This document shows positions 7,543-15,381 of a DNA stretch of 26,056 bases, piece by piece. The stretch is from the NCBI RefSeq assembly GCF_002341865.1, contig NZ_DDOV01000072.1, forward strand, positions 27,135 to 53,190. The letters are read 5' to 3'. Each line of letters begins with the position of its first letter. Position 1 is the stretch's first letter. The position numbers were made by a program, and so were the translations under genes. The notes under the pieces were generated by a model. That model was not told the DNA's origin. It saw nothing but the letters and a program-made list of their open reading frames with translations, and ran no database searches. This stretch comes from Clostridium sp. UBA2485 (GTDB taxonomy: Bacteria > Bacillota > Clostridia > Clostridiales > Clostridiaceae).

Positions 7543-8262
7543 TTAATATCCCTTACCTTTTTTTCTTTTTTCATGTAACTTATGTAAGTATTGAAGTATT
7601 TTATTTCCTTTTAGTACTCCTATTAAGAAGAATATAATAGATATTATGGCTAAGCTTCCCAAAATTATATAGTTTCTATTACCTATACTATCTCCAAACA
7701 TAGCTGAAATAATTATCCATGGAAATCTGCCTATACTTGAATATAATATAAAGTCCCAGAAATCTACATCAGATAATCCACAAAGATAGACTAATATATC
7801 TTTAGGTATCCCTGGAATTAAGTATACAAGCAATATGATCATTTTATTACTACCTTTTGTTAATATTTTTCTAAAGAATTTTAGATTTTTCTTTTCTATG
7901 ATTTTTCGGACCATATCTCTTGCCAAATATCTTGCAATTAAATATCCAATAGCACTTCCTAGAAAAATGCCAATAACAGAAATTATTCCTCCTAAAAAGC
8001 TACCAAAAATGTATCCTCCTGCAATTTGTATAACTTCTCCTGGAATAAAGAAGAATACTACTTGAAGTATTTGTATTAGTATAAAGATTAATATGCTATA
8101 ACTTCCATAGGATAAAATAATTTCTTTTATCTTTTCTGGATTTTTAAACAAATCAGCATATTTAAAAAAATACTCATAACCAATAAATCCACCAACGATT
8201 ATGAGAATTCCTAATATAATATATCCTTTATACTTATTTATTTTATCAATTATATAATTCAT
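7543..8262 (-). CDS. DedA/VTT (TVP38/TMEM64) family membrane protein
   Basis: A 239-residue integral membrane protein with about six hydrophobic segments. The core has the VTT-domain pattern: VFFFIPGEVIQIAGGYIFGS, then a glycine-rich helix (FLGSAIGYLIARYLARD), then a re-entrant-like YLIPGIPKDILVYLCGLSD and SSIGRFPWIIISAMFGDSIG. Relatives act in membrane homeostasis, some as lipid scramblases or lipid-carrier flippases; the substrate here is unknown. Two ATGs are possible. I prefer 8262 over 8268 because GAAGGG lies six bases before it but touches the upstream one. The C-terminus is Lys-rich (EKRKKGKGY). A family 1 repeat lies immediately upstream, and no clear terminator follows. Confidence 0.88.
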   Translation of the reverse strand: MNYIIDKINKYKGYIILGILIIVGGFIGYEYFFKYADLFKNPEKIKEIILSYGSYSILIFILIQILQVVFFFIPGEVIQIAGGYIFGSFLGGIISVIGIFLGSAIGYLIARYLARDMVRKIIEKKNLKFFRKILTKGSNKMIILLVYLIPGIPKDILVYLCGLSDVDFWDFILYSSIGRFPWIIISAMFGDSIGNRNYIILGSLAIISIIFFLIGVLKGNKILQYLHKLHEKRKKGKGY

Positions 8263-8280
8263 AAACATCCCTTCTACAAT

Positions 8281-8520
8281 GGAAAATTGACAATTGACAA
8301 CTTTTCTAATTCACAATCTTATTAATTAAGAATTGATAATGAAGAATGAAGAATTGTGGATATTTCTCAGCAAAGACTGAGAAATTTAGAATTTATTTAT
8401 CTTTGAAACGTCATGATTACTTTTATTAAAAATCTATTAAAGAAATTAGTTTGATAAAATTAATTTCCTCCTTAATTCTTCATTCTTCATACTTAATTCT
8501 TCATTCCTGCAACTTCTCCA
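8281..8520. repeat. family 1 multi-hairpin repeat, copy A (partly decayed)
   Basis: The ends carry the AATTGACA / GAAGAATGAAGAATTGTG tandem pattern and its complement (TTAATTCTTCATTCTTCATA). Inside are a TTTCTCAG...CTGAGAAA hairpin (about 8371-8394) and a GAAATTA...TAATTTC hairpin (about 8441-8466). The middle hairpins of copies B and C are decayed. It is in reverse order relative to B and C and fills the gap between the glycosylase and the DedA gene. Confidence 0.65.
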
Positions 8521-8584
8521 TTGACTAAGTTTTGTATTGTAAATTAATAAATTTTTCTTAAGCTATAATTTAAATCTGTTCATA

Positions 8585-9469
8585 CTACTCAATTTTTATA
8601 TTATTCTCCCTAGCGTAGTAGAATAGATATTGTTGTGCAAAGCCTGATAATTCTCCAAATTTATCACGAGCAAATATCCTTATCTTAGGTAAAGATACAT
8701 CTGGCGCTAAATAGAAAAATTGCATTGCTCTTTTTACCCATACATCCACAGGAAAAGCAGAATATTTTCCCATTGAGAATAGCATTATACAGTCTGAAAC
8801 TTTAGGTCCTATACCATTAAACTGCTTTAATGCTTCATGACATTCATCGTCACTTAATGCTTTTATTTCTTCCAAATTATAAACATTATTATAAACTTTG
8901 TTTATAGCATCGGTTATGTATTTTGCTCTAAATCCAACTCCTAAGCTTTCAATTTCTTCTGGTGAAGCATTTATAAGTTGCTCTGGTGTAGGAAAAGCAT
9001 AATATATTTTACCTTTATAATGAAGTTCATCTCCGAATTTCTTGCTTATATTTTCTATTGCTCTTTTTATCATTGGGATTCTATTGTTTGCAGAAGTTAT
9101 AAAAGATAGTACTATTTCGAAAGGTTCTTGCTGAAGTAATCTAATTCCATGTCCAAATTCTACGGATTTTTTAAGTAATGAATCCTTACTTAATTCTTCT
9201 TTAATAGAAGTATAATCTCTTTTTAAATCAAAATAATCACACCATATGTTATCAAAGTCTTCTTTAGTTGTATTATAAATTATTACCTCATCATTATTTT
9301 TTTCTAACTCTATAACTTTTCTATAAGCTACCATAATATAATTATCATTTTCTAACCTACTCCATCTAAAGCATTGTCCGCATTCAAAAATATGAGGTAA
9401 TTCAAAGTTTTTAACTCCCTTTAATACAATTCTATCTTCAAATTCTAAAATTTCTTTAAAATCCATCAT
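8585..9469 (-). CDS. ogg: 8-oxoguanine DNA glycosylase / AP lyase (OGG1-like)
   Basis: Base-excision repair enzyme that removes 8-oxoguanine and nicks the abasic site. At 294 residues it matches the clostridial OGG1-type enzymes. The N-terminal domain has ECGQCFRWSR (29-38), the counterpart of the human GQxFRW segment. LSFITSANNRIPMIKRAIENI (121-141) matches the OGG1 SFICSSNNN region. The helix-hairpin-helix GPD motif is FNGIGPKVSDCIML with the Schiff-base Lys223, followed by PVDVW with catalytic Asp242. The start has AAGGATG upstream, with two adjacent ATGs; the first is given. It is flanked on both sides by family 1 repeats and appears to be a single-gene unit. Confidence 0.93.
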   Translation of the reverse strand: MMDFKEILEFEDRIVLKGVKNFELPHIFECGQCFRWSRLENDNYIMVAYRKVIELEKNNDEVIIYNTTKEDFDNIWCDYFDLKRDYTSIKEELSKDSLLKKSVEFGHGIRLLQQEPFEIVLSFITSANNRIPMIKRAIENISKKFGDELHYKGKIYYAFPTPEQLINASPEEIESLGVGFRAKYITDAINKVYNNVYNLEEIKALSDDECHEALKQFNGIGPKVSDCIMLFSMGKYSAFPVDVWVKRAMQFFYLAPDVSLPKIRIFARDKFGELSGFAQQYLFYYARENNIKIE

Positions 9470-9550
9470 AACACATCCTTTTATTATAAAATTTACTTCA
9501 GTAAATATAAGAGATATTATAATTCTTTCACTAAATAAACAAGTTATACA

Positions 9551-9758
9551 ATTGAGAACTTAAGATAATGCACAATTCACAATTAAGGAGGAAATTATTT
9601 TTAAACAAAATAATTTCTTTTAATAAATTTTTGACTAGCAATACAGTTGCTAGTTATGTGGCGAACACTGTTCGCCGCTACGGAATCAATTCTAAATTTC
9701 TCAGTGACAGCTGAGAAATATCCATAATTGTGAATTTTGCACTGTGAATTGTGAATTA
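9551..9758. repeat. family 1 multi-hairpin repeat, copy B
   Basis: Ends: CACAATTCACAATT on the left and TTGTGAATTTTGCACTG plus TGTGAATTGTGAATT on the right. Four hairpins lie in order: GAAATTATTTT/AAAATAATTTC (9591-9617), ACTAGCAA/TTGCTAGT (9634-9654), GGCGAAC/GTTCGCC (9660-9676), ATTTCTCAG/CTGAGAAAT (9696-9719). The same order occurs in copy C, but its third hairpin has a different sequence. The right end touches the stop codon of the C_GCAxxG_C_C gene. Confidence 0.82.
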
Positions 9759-10160
9759 CCTAAGTTCTCTCATAACTATCTCATCTAAAACTTCTGCACC
9801 AATTTCTATCATTTTAAAACATCTTGCTTCATCATTTCTATAATTCTCTTTTAATTTTGCACAATTATCGCTACCTAATTTTGAGGTAAATTCTTCAAAG
9901 TATTCCTTCGTTAAATTTTTTACTCTATCACTTTCATGAGCTCTTTCTTCAGTAAATAATATTCCAATTACAGATATAGCACCTGTTATAACACCGCAAA
10001 CACTTTCCACTGCCATTCCACCACCAAAAGCTGCCATTGCCTTTAAGGTTTGTTTATTAAGATTCATATTATATTCTTCATTTGCCGCATAAATTATAGT
10101 TTCAGCACAATTTAAATCATATTCACTACCATAAAATTTTTTGACCTTATCCAACAACAT
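9756..10160 (-). CDS. C_GCAxxG_C_C family protein (putative redox protein)
   Basis: A 134-residue soluble protein with the cysteine layout of the C_GCAxxG_C_C family: NCAETI (Cys18), a glycine-rich FGGGMA stretch (45-50), CGVITGA (Cys55), then Cys100 in DNCAKLKENY and Cys114 near the C-terminus. Family members are common in anaerobes and are thought to bind a metal or metal-sulfur centre or to take part in redox transfer; the exact reaction is not known. The first motif is NCA rather than GCA. The start follows GGGAGGA. The stop codon sits at the edge of a family 1 repeat, so the last residues may have been altered by that junction. Confidence 0.88.
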   Translation of the reverse strand: MLLDKVKKFYGSEYDLNCAETIIYAANEEYNMNLNKQTLKAMAAFGGGMAVESVCGVITGAISVIGILFTEERAHESDRVKNLTKEYFEEFTSKLGSDNCAKLKENYRNDEARCFKMIEIGAEVLDEIVMRELR

Positions 10161-10190
10161 AAAATCTTCCTCCCAAAGCTTTATTTCTTT

Positions 10191-10512
10191 AAGGCATCTG
10201 AAAGAAAATAATAGACCAAAGATGTTAGTATATTTTAGACATATGAAAGAAAATAGCTAGTTAAAGATGCGAAATATATTTTGCATCAGAAAAGGAGACA
10301 GGTTTTCATGATAGTTTAGCTATCATGGAGTTCTGACGACGCAGTATGATGCAAAATAGATGAGTATACTAACTAGCTATTTTTTGAATATGCCTCATAT
10401 CAGACAAGGCGTCAGGTTCTGCTCATAGTGGTGCTATGATCAGGTTCTGACAACGCAGTATGATATAAAATATGCTAATCATACTGATCTATTATTTTTT
10501 TGAAGATGCCTA
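10191..10512. repeat. family 2 palindromic repeats, copy 2 with copy 3 nested inside
   Basis: The outer copy has arms 10191-10236 (AAGGCATCTGAAAG...) and 10467-10512 (...TTTTTTGAAGATGCCTA) that match as inverted repeats over about 45 bases with few differences. Between them, 10237-10395 is a second palindrome with its own ends (AGACATATGAAAGAAAATAG and CTATTTTTTGAATATGCCT). The centre of the outer copy continues at 10396 (TATCAGACAAGGCGTCAGG), with hairpin CATAGTGGTGCTATG and the mirrored TCTGACAACGCAGTATGAT. No open frame is present. The nesting suggests one element inserted into another. Confidence 0.75.
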
Positions 10513-10568
10513 ATATATAACTAAATAAATTATATCACTTGTCCACATTAAAAAGAAGAAAAGCTTAG

Positions 10569-10836
10569 TCAATTGAAAATTGACGATGGACAACTTATAC
10601 AATTGACAATTGATAATGGAAAATTGACAATGCGGTGGAAATTAATTCTTTACGAATTAATTTCTTTAACTAATTTTCTTTACTAGTAATACAATTGCTA
10701 GTTTTTATAAGAAGTTACCTCGTAACTTCAAAAACAAATCAATTCTAAATTTCTCAGCAGAGGCTGAGAAATATCCACAATTGTGAATTTTGCATTGTGA
10801 ATTGTGAATTGAATTAAGTTGTCAATTCTCAATTGT
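10569..10836. repeat. family 1 multi-hairpin repeat, copy C (most complete)
   Basis: Tandem AATTGACAATTGATAATGG-type sequence is on the left, and its complement (TTGTGAATTTTGCATTG, TTGTCAATTCTCAATTG) on the right. Four hairpins: GAAATTAATTC/GAATTAATTTC (10638-10664), ACTAGTAA/TTGCTAGT (10682-10702), GAAGTTAC/GTAACTTC (10711-10729), ATTTCTCAGC/GCTGAGAAAT (10749-10772). The right end overlaps the last codons and stop of the PhzF-like gene. Confidence 0.85.
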
Positions 10837-11664
10837 ATAAATCTCTCCTTTAAGTACAATCACAGCCTTGCCAATTAATTCAACTCTATCATCATTTAGA
10901 ATATTAAGCAGTATTTCTCCACCTCTCTCTGAGGCTTGATATGCTTTTAATGTATTTTTATTAAAAATTTCCTTCCAATAATTAGCCAATAAAGTATGAA
11001 CCGATCCAGTGACAGAATCTTCATTTATACCTGCCCATGGATTAAAATAACGAGAAATAAAATCATAGTTCTCATCACCTTTACATGTAACCCCTACTCC
11101 TTTAATATCTGTTTTAAAGGCTATAGTTTTCATTTTTTCATAATTAGGTTTAAGTTCTAATACTTCTTTTATACTACTAAGTTTAATAACTACTTTCCTT
11201 GTATTTTCACCGATTATACAATCTTTAAAATCTTTAATTCCCATTGCTTCTAATAACTGATTTCCAGGTACTATATCCGTTGGTTTATCTAGTGGAAAAT
11301 TTAAAGATATACCTTTTAATGTTTTTTCACACACAAGATTGCCACTTTTAGTTTGGAAATTTAGTTTTTCATTGCAATTATTATAGTGCTCAAATATAAC
11401 CTGTGAAGTTGCAAGAGTAGCGTGTCCACATAAGGTCACTTCTTGAGTTGGCGTAAACCATCTTAATGAAAAAGTTTTTTCATCTTTGAAGGACTTTCCG
11501 TCTATAGCTTTAACAAAGGCAGTTTCTGATAAATTCATTTCTTTAGCAATAGCTTGTAACTCTTTATCTTCTATTTCATCTTCTAAAATACATACTGCTG
11601 CTGGGTTACCTTTGAACTTTTCTTCTGTAAAAGCATCCACTTGAAATATCTTTAATGTTTTCAT
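10822..11664 (-). CDS. PhzF family isomerase/epimerase-like protein
   Basis: A 280-residue protein of the PhzF (diaminopimelate-epimerase-like) fold, two similar halves with an active site between them. It begins IFQVDAFTEEKFKGNPAAVC and has the catalytic-type Glu47 in NLSETAF. The glycine-rich TLCGHATLA (77-85) is in the first half and EDSVTGSVHTLLANYW in the second, the standard family motifs. Phenazine genes are absent nearby, so phenazine synthesis is not implied; clostridial homologues have no assigned substrate. The start follows AGGAGG. The final residues (YTIEN) and the stop codon are read from the terminal sequence of a family 1 repeat, so the natural C-terminus may have been replaced. 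Confidence 0.92.
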   Translation of the reverse strand: MKTLKIFQVDAFTEEKFKGNPAAVCILEDEIEDKELQAIAKEMNLSETAFVKAIDGKSFKDEKTFSLRWFTPTQEVTLCGHATLATSQVIFEHYNNCNEKLNFQTKSGNLVCEKTLKGISLNFPLDKPTDIVPGNQLLEAMGIKDFKDCIIGENTRKVVIKLSSIKEVLELKPNYEKMKTIAFKTDIKGVGVTCKGDENYDFISRYFNPWAGINEDSVTGSVHTLLANYWKEIFNKNTLKAYQASERGGEILLNILNDDRVELIGKAVIVLKGEIYTIEN

Positions 11665-11888
11665 ACTTTTCCTCCTAAATATAAAGTATTTAAAATATTT
11701 TTCTCTTCATGAATTCTAAATGAAAGTTTAAGGATTTTGGATACATACTCCTATTGAAATCATGGAAATTTAGTTTTAAAAATATTATAATATAGTGGCA
11801 TCAAGTATGCTATAAGTATATAGATTCAAAAATTAATGCATATTTAAAGTAATTAGTGTTTTTTAGTATCTTAAAATAACGCTATTAA

Positions 11889-11975
11889 ATTCACAATTCA
11901 CAATTGCGGACATTTCTCAGCAAAAGCTGAGAAATTTAAAATTAATTTATTTTTAAAGCTACACAGTAACTTCAA
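11889..11975. repeat. family 1 repeat, copy D (fragment)
   Basis: ATTCACAATTCACAATTGCGGAC followed by the hairpin ATTTCTCAGC/GCTGAGAAAT (about 11910-11934) and a decayed AGCTAC...GTAACTT hairpin. Only one end of the element is recognisable. The rest of the gap between the PhzF gene and the plus-strand gene (11700-11888 and 11976-12085) is AT-rich with nothing else I can support. Confidence 0.6.
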
Positions 11976-12102
11976 TAACAATAACAAATTATAAATTATT
12001 TAAAATTTTTTAGATAGAATCTAAATTTAATAATCAGTTAAAATATAGCTAATAATAAAATTAGTTAATTAATTATGGTACAAAAGCAAAAGGAGAGAGA
12101 AA

Positions 12103-12477
12103 ATGAAGGCACTAGAAAATAAAGAGCTATCAGATAAAGAATATATCTATACTCTTGAAAAACTATTAAATCATGTTAAAGAAGGTAAAGGTCTCGTTGG
12201 ACTTTGTGAAGAGGTTGGTAATATTGCACTAATAGATGAGATAAACAGCCATCCTATAAATAGGGATCAATTAAAAGCAAGAGATACTAAGTATCAGCCT
12301 TGTCCTTTAGACCTTAGATTACATAGACCATCAGAAAAACCTATAAAATCATATCATGGTTGTTTTTATCACTGTGGTTACAAGGAACTATCAAAACTTA
12401 GCAAAGAAGAACAAATAGAGTTTATCGAAAGGATAATAGAAGATTATAAAAAACTAAGAATGGAAAATAAAGAATAA
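12103..12477 (+). CDS. small Cys/His-rich protein, unknown function
   Basis: The only supported plus-strand gene. ATG follows AAGGAGAGAG at good spacing. The 124-residue product has a helical N-terminus (LSDKEYIYTLEKLLNHVKEG), a central Cys/His cluster and a charged helical C-terminus (SKEEQIEFIERIIEDYKKLR). The cluster holds Cys67 (QPCPLDLR), His74, His85, Cys87, His90 and Cys91 (YHGCFYHCGY), with a lone Cys35 earlier. That spacing could bind a metal, but this is inference; no family is recognised. There is no signal peptide or membrane segment. It converges on nfnB and shares a two-way terminator with it. Confidence 0.75.
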   Translation: MKALENKELSDKEYIYTLEKLLNHVKEGKGLVGLCEEVGNIALIDEINSHPINRDQLKARDTKYQPCPLDLRLHRPSEKPIKSYHGCFYHCGYKELSKLSKEEQIEFIERIIEDYKKLRMENKE

Positions 12478-12622
12478 ATAAATTATAAGTACTTTTCATT
12501 TATACTAAATTTATTTTCTTAAGTAACACTGTTATTTATTATTTACATTTGCTTTTATCAATAAAATAATTTTATATTTAATAATAAGTCTTTATGTAAA
12601 CATTTAAATCATAACTTTCTAA

Positions 12623-12660
12623 AAAAATATACAAGCTTCATAGTAAGCTTGTATATTTTT
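12623..12660. terminator. bidirectional terminator between the Cys/His-rich gene and nfnB
   Basis: AAAAATATACAAGCTT (12623-12638), a 6-nt loop, AAGCTTGTATATTTTT (12645-12660): a 16-bp perfect stem with T tracts in both directions. It serves the convergent genes on either side. Confidence 0.9.
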
Positions 12661-12683
12661 ATTAAATATGTTATTTAAACAAT

Positions 12684-14078
12684 TTAGTTATTTTTTGATA
12701 AATCTTCGTCTATAGCTTTAGCAGCTTTTTTACCTGCTTCCATTGCAAGTATAACTGTTGCAGCACCTGTTACAGCATCTCCACCAGCATAAACTTTAGC
12801 TTTAGAAGTTTTTCCTGTCTCTTCATCAGCTACTATGCACTTCCACTTATTAATCTCTAATCCTTCTGTTGTTGATGGAATTAGTGGGTTTGGTGATGTT
12901 CCTAATGACATTATAACTGTATCACAGTCAATTACAAACTCAGAATCTGGAACCTCAACAGGCCTTCTTCTTCCTGAAGCATCAGCTTCTCCTAGCTCCA
13001 TTCTTATGCATTTCATTCCTTTAACCCATCCATTTTCATCTCCAAGGATTTCAATTGGATTAACTAGAAGGTCAAGTATTATTCCTTCTTCTTTAGCATG
13101 ATGTACTTCTTCAACTCTTGCTGGAAGTTCTGCTTCACTTCTTCTATAAACTATATGAGTCTCTGCCCCTAGTCTTAAAGCTGTTCTAGCAGCATCCATA
13201 GCAACATTTCCACCACCAACAACTGCAACTTTATTACCAGCTTTTATTGGAGTAGAATATCCTTCTTTGAAAGCTTTCATTAGGTTATTTCTTGTTAAAA
13301 ATTCATTTGCAGAGAATACTCCATTTAAGTTTTCTCCTGGTATTCCCATAAATTTAGGAAGACCTGCACCTGAACCTATAAACACCGCCTCAAATTTTTC
13401 TTCACTTATTAATTGATCTATTGTAACTGTTCTTCCAACAATTACATTATGTTCTATTTTTACACCTAATTTAATTAAATTATTTATTTCATGCTTAACA
13501 ACTGTTTCCTTTGGTAATCTAAACTCAGGAATTCCATAAACTAAAACTCCACCTGGTTCATGTAATGCTTCAAACACAGTTACATCATATCCCATTTTAG
13601 CTAAATCCCCAGCACAAGTTATTCCTGCTGGACCTGAGCCTATAACAGCTACTTTTCTATTCTTCTTTTCTATATCTTTAGTTAAATCTACATTATGTTC
13701 TCTTGACCAGTCAGCCACAAATCTTTCAAGTTTACCAATTGCCACAGGCTCTCCTTTTATTCCAAGAACGCATTTACTTTCACATTGCAATTCTTGAGGA
13801 CAAACTCTTCCACAAACTGCTGGAAGTGCTGTATACTTATCTAAAGCTTTAGCAGCTTCTTCAAATTCTCTATTTTTAACATGTGCTATAAATTCTGGTA
13901 TATCTATAGCAACTGGACATTTACCAACACATGGTTTGTTTTTACAGTTTAAACATCTTGAAGCCTCTTGTACAGCTTCTTCTTCATTATATCCTAAACA
14001 TACTTCTTCAAAGTTTTTAGCCCTTACTTTAGCATCTTGTTCTGCTATTGGAGTTCTCTTCATTCTATCTATAGCCAT
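12684..14078 (-). CDS. nfnB: NADPH-binding large subunit of NADH-dependent ferredoxin:NADP+ oxidoreductase
   Basis: Large subunit of the electron-bifurcating NfnAB complex, which couples NADH and reduced ferredoxin oxidation to NADP+ reduction. At 464 residues it is the glutamate-synthase-small-subunit-like flavoprotein. The N-terminal domain holds two [4Fe-4S] sets: Cys42/45/50/54 and Cys89/93/99/103. An FAD Rossmann motif follows (VIGSGPAG, 145-152), then a nucleotide-binding motif (VVGGGNVAMDAAR, 286-298). Its ATG overlaps the nfnA stop by one base (TAATG), so the two are translationally coupled. Automatic annotation often calls this gltA or sudA; pairing with an NfnA-type subunit rather than a GltB large subunit supports Nfn. 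Confidence 0.92.
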   Translation of the reverse strand: MAIDRMKRTPIAEQDAKVRAKNFEEVCLGYNEEEAVQEASRCLNCKNKPCVGKCPVAIDIPEFIAHVKNREFEEAAKALDKYTALPAVCGRVCPQELQCESKCVLGIKGEPVAIGKLERFVADWSREHNVDLTKDIEKKNRKVAVIGSGPAGITCAGDLAKMGYDVTVFEALHEPGGVLVYGIPEFRLPKETVVKHEINNLIKLGVKIEHNVIVGRTVTIDQLISEEKFEAVFIGSGAGLPKFMGIPGENLNGVFSANEFLTRNNLMKAFKEGYSTPIKAGNKVAVVGGGNVAMDAARTALRLGAETHIVYRRSEAELPARVEEVHHAKEEGIILDLLVNPIEILGDENGWVKGMKCIRMELGEADASGRRRPVEVPDSEFVIDCDTVIMSLGTSPNPLIPSTTEGLEINKWKCIVADEETGKTSKAKVYAGGDAVTGAATVILAMEAGKKAAKAIDEDLSKNN

Positions 14079-14950
14079 TATTTATTACCTCCTAAACCAC
14101 AGCCTTCTTTTATGCTATCTTTTTTACACTCTTCAGTTTTATACATTGATATTCTTTTTAATGCCTCATCAAAGTTAACCTTGTGTCCATCAAATTCTGG
14201 GCCATCAACACAAGCAAATTTAGTTTCATTTCCAACAGTAACTCTACATGCTCCACACATTCCAGTTCCATCAACCATTATTGGGTTTAAACTTACAACT
14301 GTTCTTATTCCTAGCTCTTCTGTTAACTTACAAACGAATTTCATCATTATCATAGGTCCTATTGATACAACTAAATCATATTTTTTACCTTCGTTTTGTA
14401 CTAGATCTTGTAATTTATTAGTTACCATTCCTTTGAAGCCATGAGTACCATCATCTGTACATACAAAGACATCTCCAGCAACAGTTTTCATTTCTTCTTC
14501 TAAAATTACCATTTCCTTAGTTTTATATCCCATTATAACATCAGCTTTTATGCCTTGTTCATTTAACCATTTAACTTGTGGATAAACTGGAGCAGCTCCA
14601 ACACCACCAGATATAAATAATATCTTCTTATTTTTAAGTTCTTCTAAGTCTTCATGTAATAGTTCAGATTCCATCCCCAATGGTCCAACAAAATCAGCTA
14701 CCATATCTCCAGCTTCTAATTTTGCCATTTCTTTAGTTGAACATCCAATAGTTTGAACAACTATTGTAACTGTTCCTTTTTCTGCGTCTGTGTCGCAAAT
14801 AGTTAAAGGAACTCTTTCTCCTTTTTCATCCATTCTAACGATTATAAATTGACCTGGTTTAGCTGATCTAGCTACCCTAGGTGCTTCAATATTCATTAAG
14901 AAAATTTGAGGTGCTAAATCCCTTTTTTCAGCTATTTTATACATATTCAT
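14078..14950 (-). CDS. nfnA: NAD(H)- and [2Fe-2S]-binding small subunit of the Nfn complex
   Basis: A 290-residue ferredoxin-reductase-like protein with an FAD domain (about 1-100, including PGQFIIVRMDEKGERVPLTI), an NAD domain starting at ILFISGGVGAAPVYPQ (110-125), and a C-terminal [2Fe-2S] loop with Cys232, Cys235 and Cys247 (MCGACRVTVG...FACVDGPEFDGH). This is the PyrK/dihydroorotate-reductase-like type, as in NfnA. The start follows GGAGG with two close ATGs (14950 and 14944). It is translationally coupled to nfnB. Upstream lie a fragment of a family 2 repeat and a complete tandem glycine riboswitch with terminator, so the pair may be glycine-controlled. A weak local promoter after that terminator could also drive it. 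Confidence 0.92.
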   Translation of the reverse strand: MNMYKIAEKRDLAPQIFLMNIEAPRVARSAKPGQFIIVRMDEKGERVPLTICDTDAEKGTVTIVVQTIGCSTKEMAKLEAGDMVADFVGPLGMESELLHEDLEELKNKKILFISGGVGAAPVYPQVKWLNEQGIKADVIMGYKTKEMVILEEEMKTVAGDVFVCTDDGTHGFKGMVTNKLQDLVQNEGKKYDLVVSIGPMIMMKFVCKLTEELGIRTVVSLNPIMVDGTGMCGACRVTVGNETKFACVDGPEFDGHKVNFDEALKRISMYKTEECKKDSIKEGCGLGGNK

Positions 14951-14977
14951 GTTCCTCCAAATCTAATCATTTTAATA

Positions 14978-15050
14978 AGGCATCTTCAAAAATAACTAAT
15001 CAGTATGCTAGTCCATTTTATTTTAGACACCTAAAGATAACTTGTCCATA
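14978..15050. repeat. family 2 palindromic repeat, copy 4 (partial)
   Basis: AAGGCATCTTCAAAAATAAC followed by TAATCAGTATGCTAGTC repeats one arm of the family 2 palindrome, and TTTTAGACACCTAAAGATAAC repeats its other end as seen at 15582-15713. The central part is missing. It lies between the glycine riboswitch and nfnA. Confidence 0.55.
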
Positions 15051-15069
15051 CTAAATATACACTAACATA

Positions 15070-15100
15070 ATTATACTATACATTTCTTATGTTTTTGCAA
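15070..15100 (-). promoter_or_regulatory. possible weak promoter for nfnAB
   Basis: On the minus strand, right after the riboswitch terminator, TTGCAA (complement of 15095-15100) lies 19 bp from a perfect TATAAT (complement of 15070-15075). The spacer is two bases too long, so activity is uncertain. If used, nfnAB would escape riboswitch control. Confidence 0.35.
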
Positions 15101-15101
15101 C

Positions 15102-15156
15102 AAAAAAGGGACAATAAGTAAATATGCACACAAATAAATGCTATTTACACCTGTCC
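15102..15156 (-). terminator. terminator linked to the glycine riboswitch
   Basis: Minus strand GGACA (complement of 15152-15156) pairs with TGTCC (complement of 15109-15113), and GTAAATA (complement of 15142-15148) with TATTTAC (complement of 15118-15124). An internal loop of 3 and 4 bases separates them, followed by TTTTTT. The GGACA strand is also the 3' end of the second glycine aptamer, so ligand-bound aptamer and terminator exclude each other (an on switch). Confidence 0.85.
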
Positions 15157-15352
15157 TTTTATCTGAAAGTTTCCCCAAAACCACAAATTAAAATAATTTT
15201 GAGTTTCTTCTTCGATGCTCATAAAATGAGTCTCTCCAGGGTGGTATCCGATTATTGTACTTCACCTGAAAGCTTCTGAATAGCCCATAGCTATACTATT
15301 CATTTCTCCTACGGTTATCCCTATATAAAACGGAATATCTCCAACAATCCTC
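15150..15352 (-). promoter_or_regulatory. tandem glycine riboswitch (two aptamers)
   Basis: The first aptamer on the minus strand begins GATTGTTGGAGA, has ACCGTAGGAGAAATG and the GAATAG/CTATTC stem, and ends CTTTCAGGTGAAG. Its P1 closes with CAATAATC over eight pairs. The linker ATCGGATACCACCCTGG is typical of the class. The second aptamer has GGAGAGACTC, a CTCA/TGAG stem, ATCGAAGAAGAAAC, a CTCAAAA/TTTTGGG stem, then CTTTCAGATAAAAGGACAGG. In known cases such switches control gcvT or gcvPA cleavage genes or glycine/alanine transporters. Here the next genes on the strand are nfnAB, about 150 bp beyond the terminator. Confidence 0.9.
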
Positions 15353-15381
15353 ATTCACCAAAATATTAACTTTACATATAT

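Noticed and set aside
10569..10836. Tandem AATTGACA / AATTGTGA blocks as a CRISPR array
   Set aside because: The units are short, have no regular unique spacers and occur as inverted ends of a dispersed element; no cas genes are present.
10822..11664. Phenazine biosynthesis gene phzF
   Set aside because: Only the fold family is supported; no other phenazine gene is present, so no pathway role is claimed.
12684..14078. Small subunit of NADPH glutamate synthase
   Set aside because: No large glutamate synthase subunit is nearby, and the gene is translationally coupled to an NfnA-type FAD/[2Fe-2S] protein, so NfnB is the better call.
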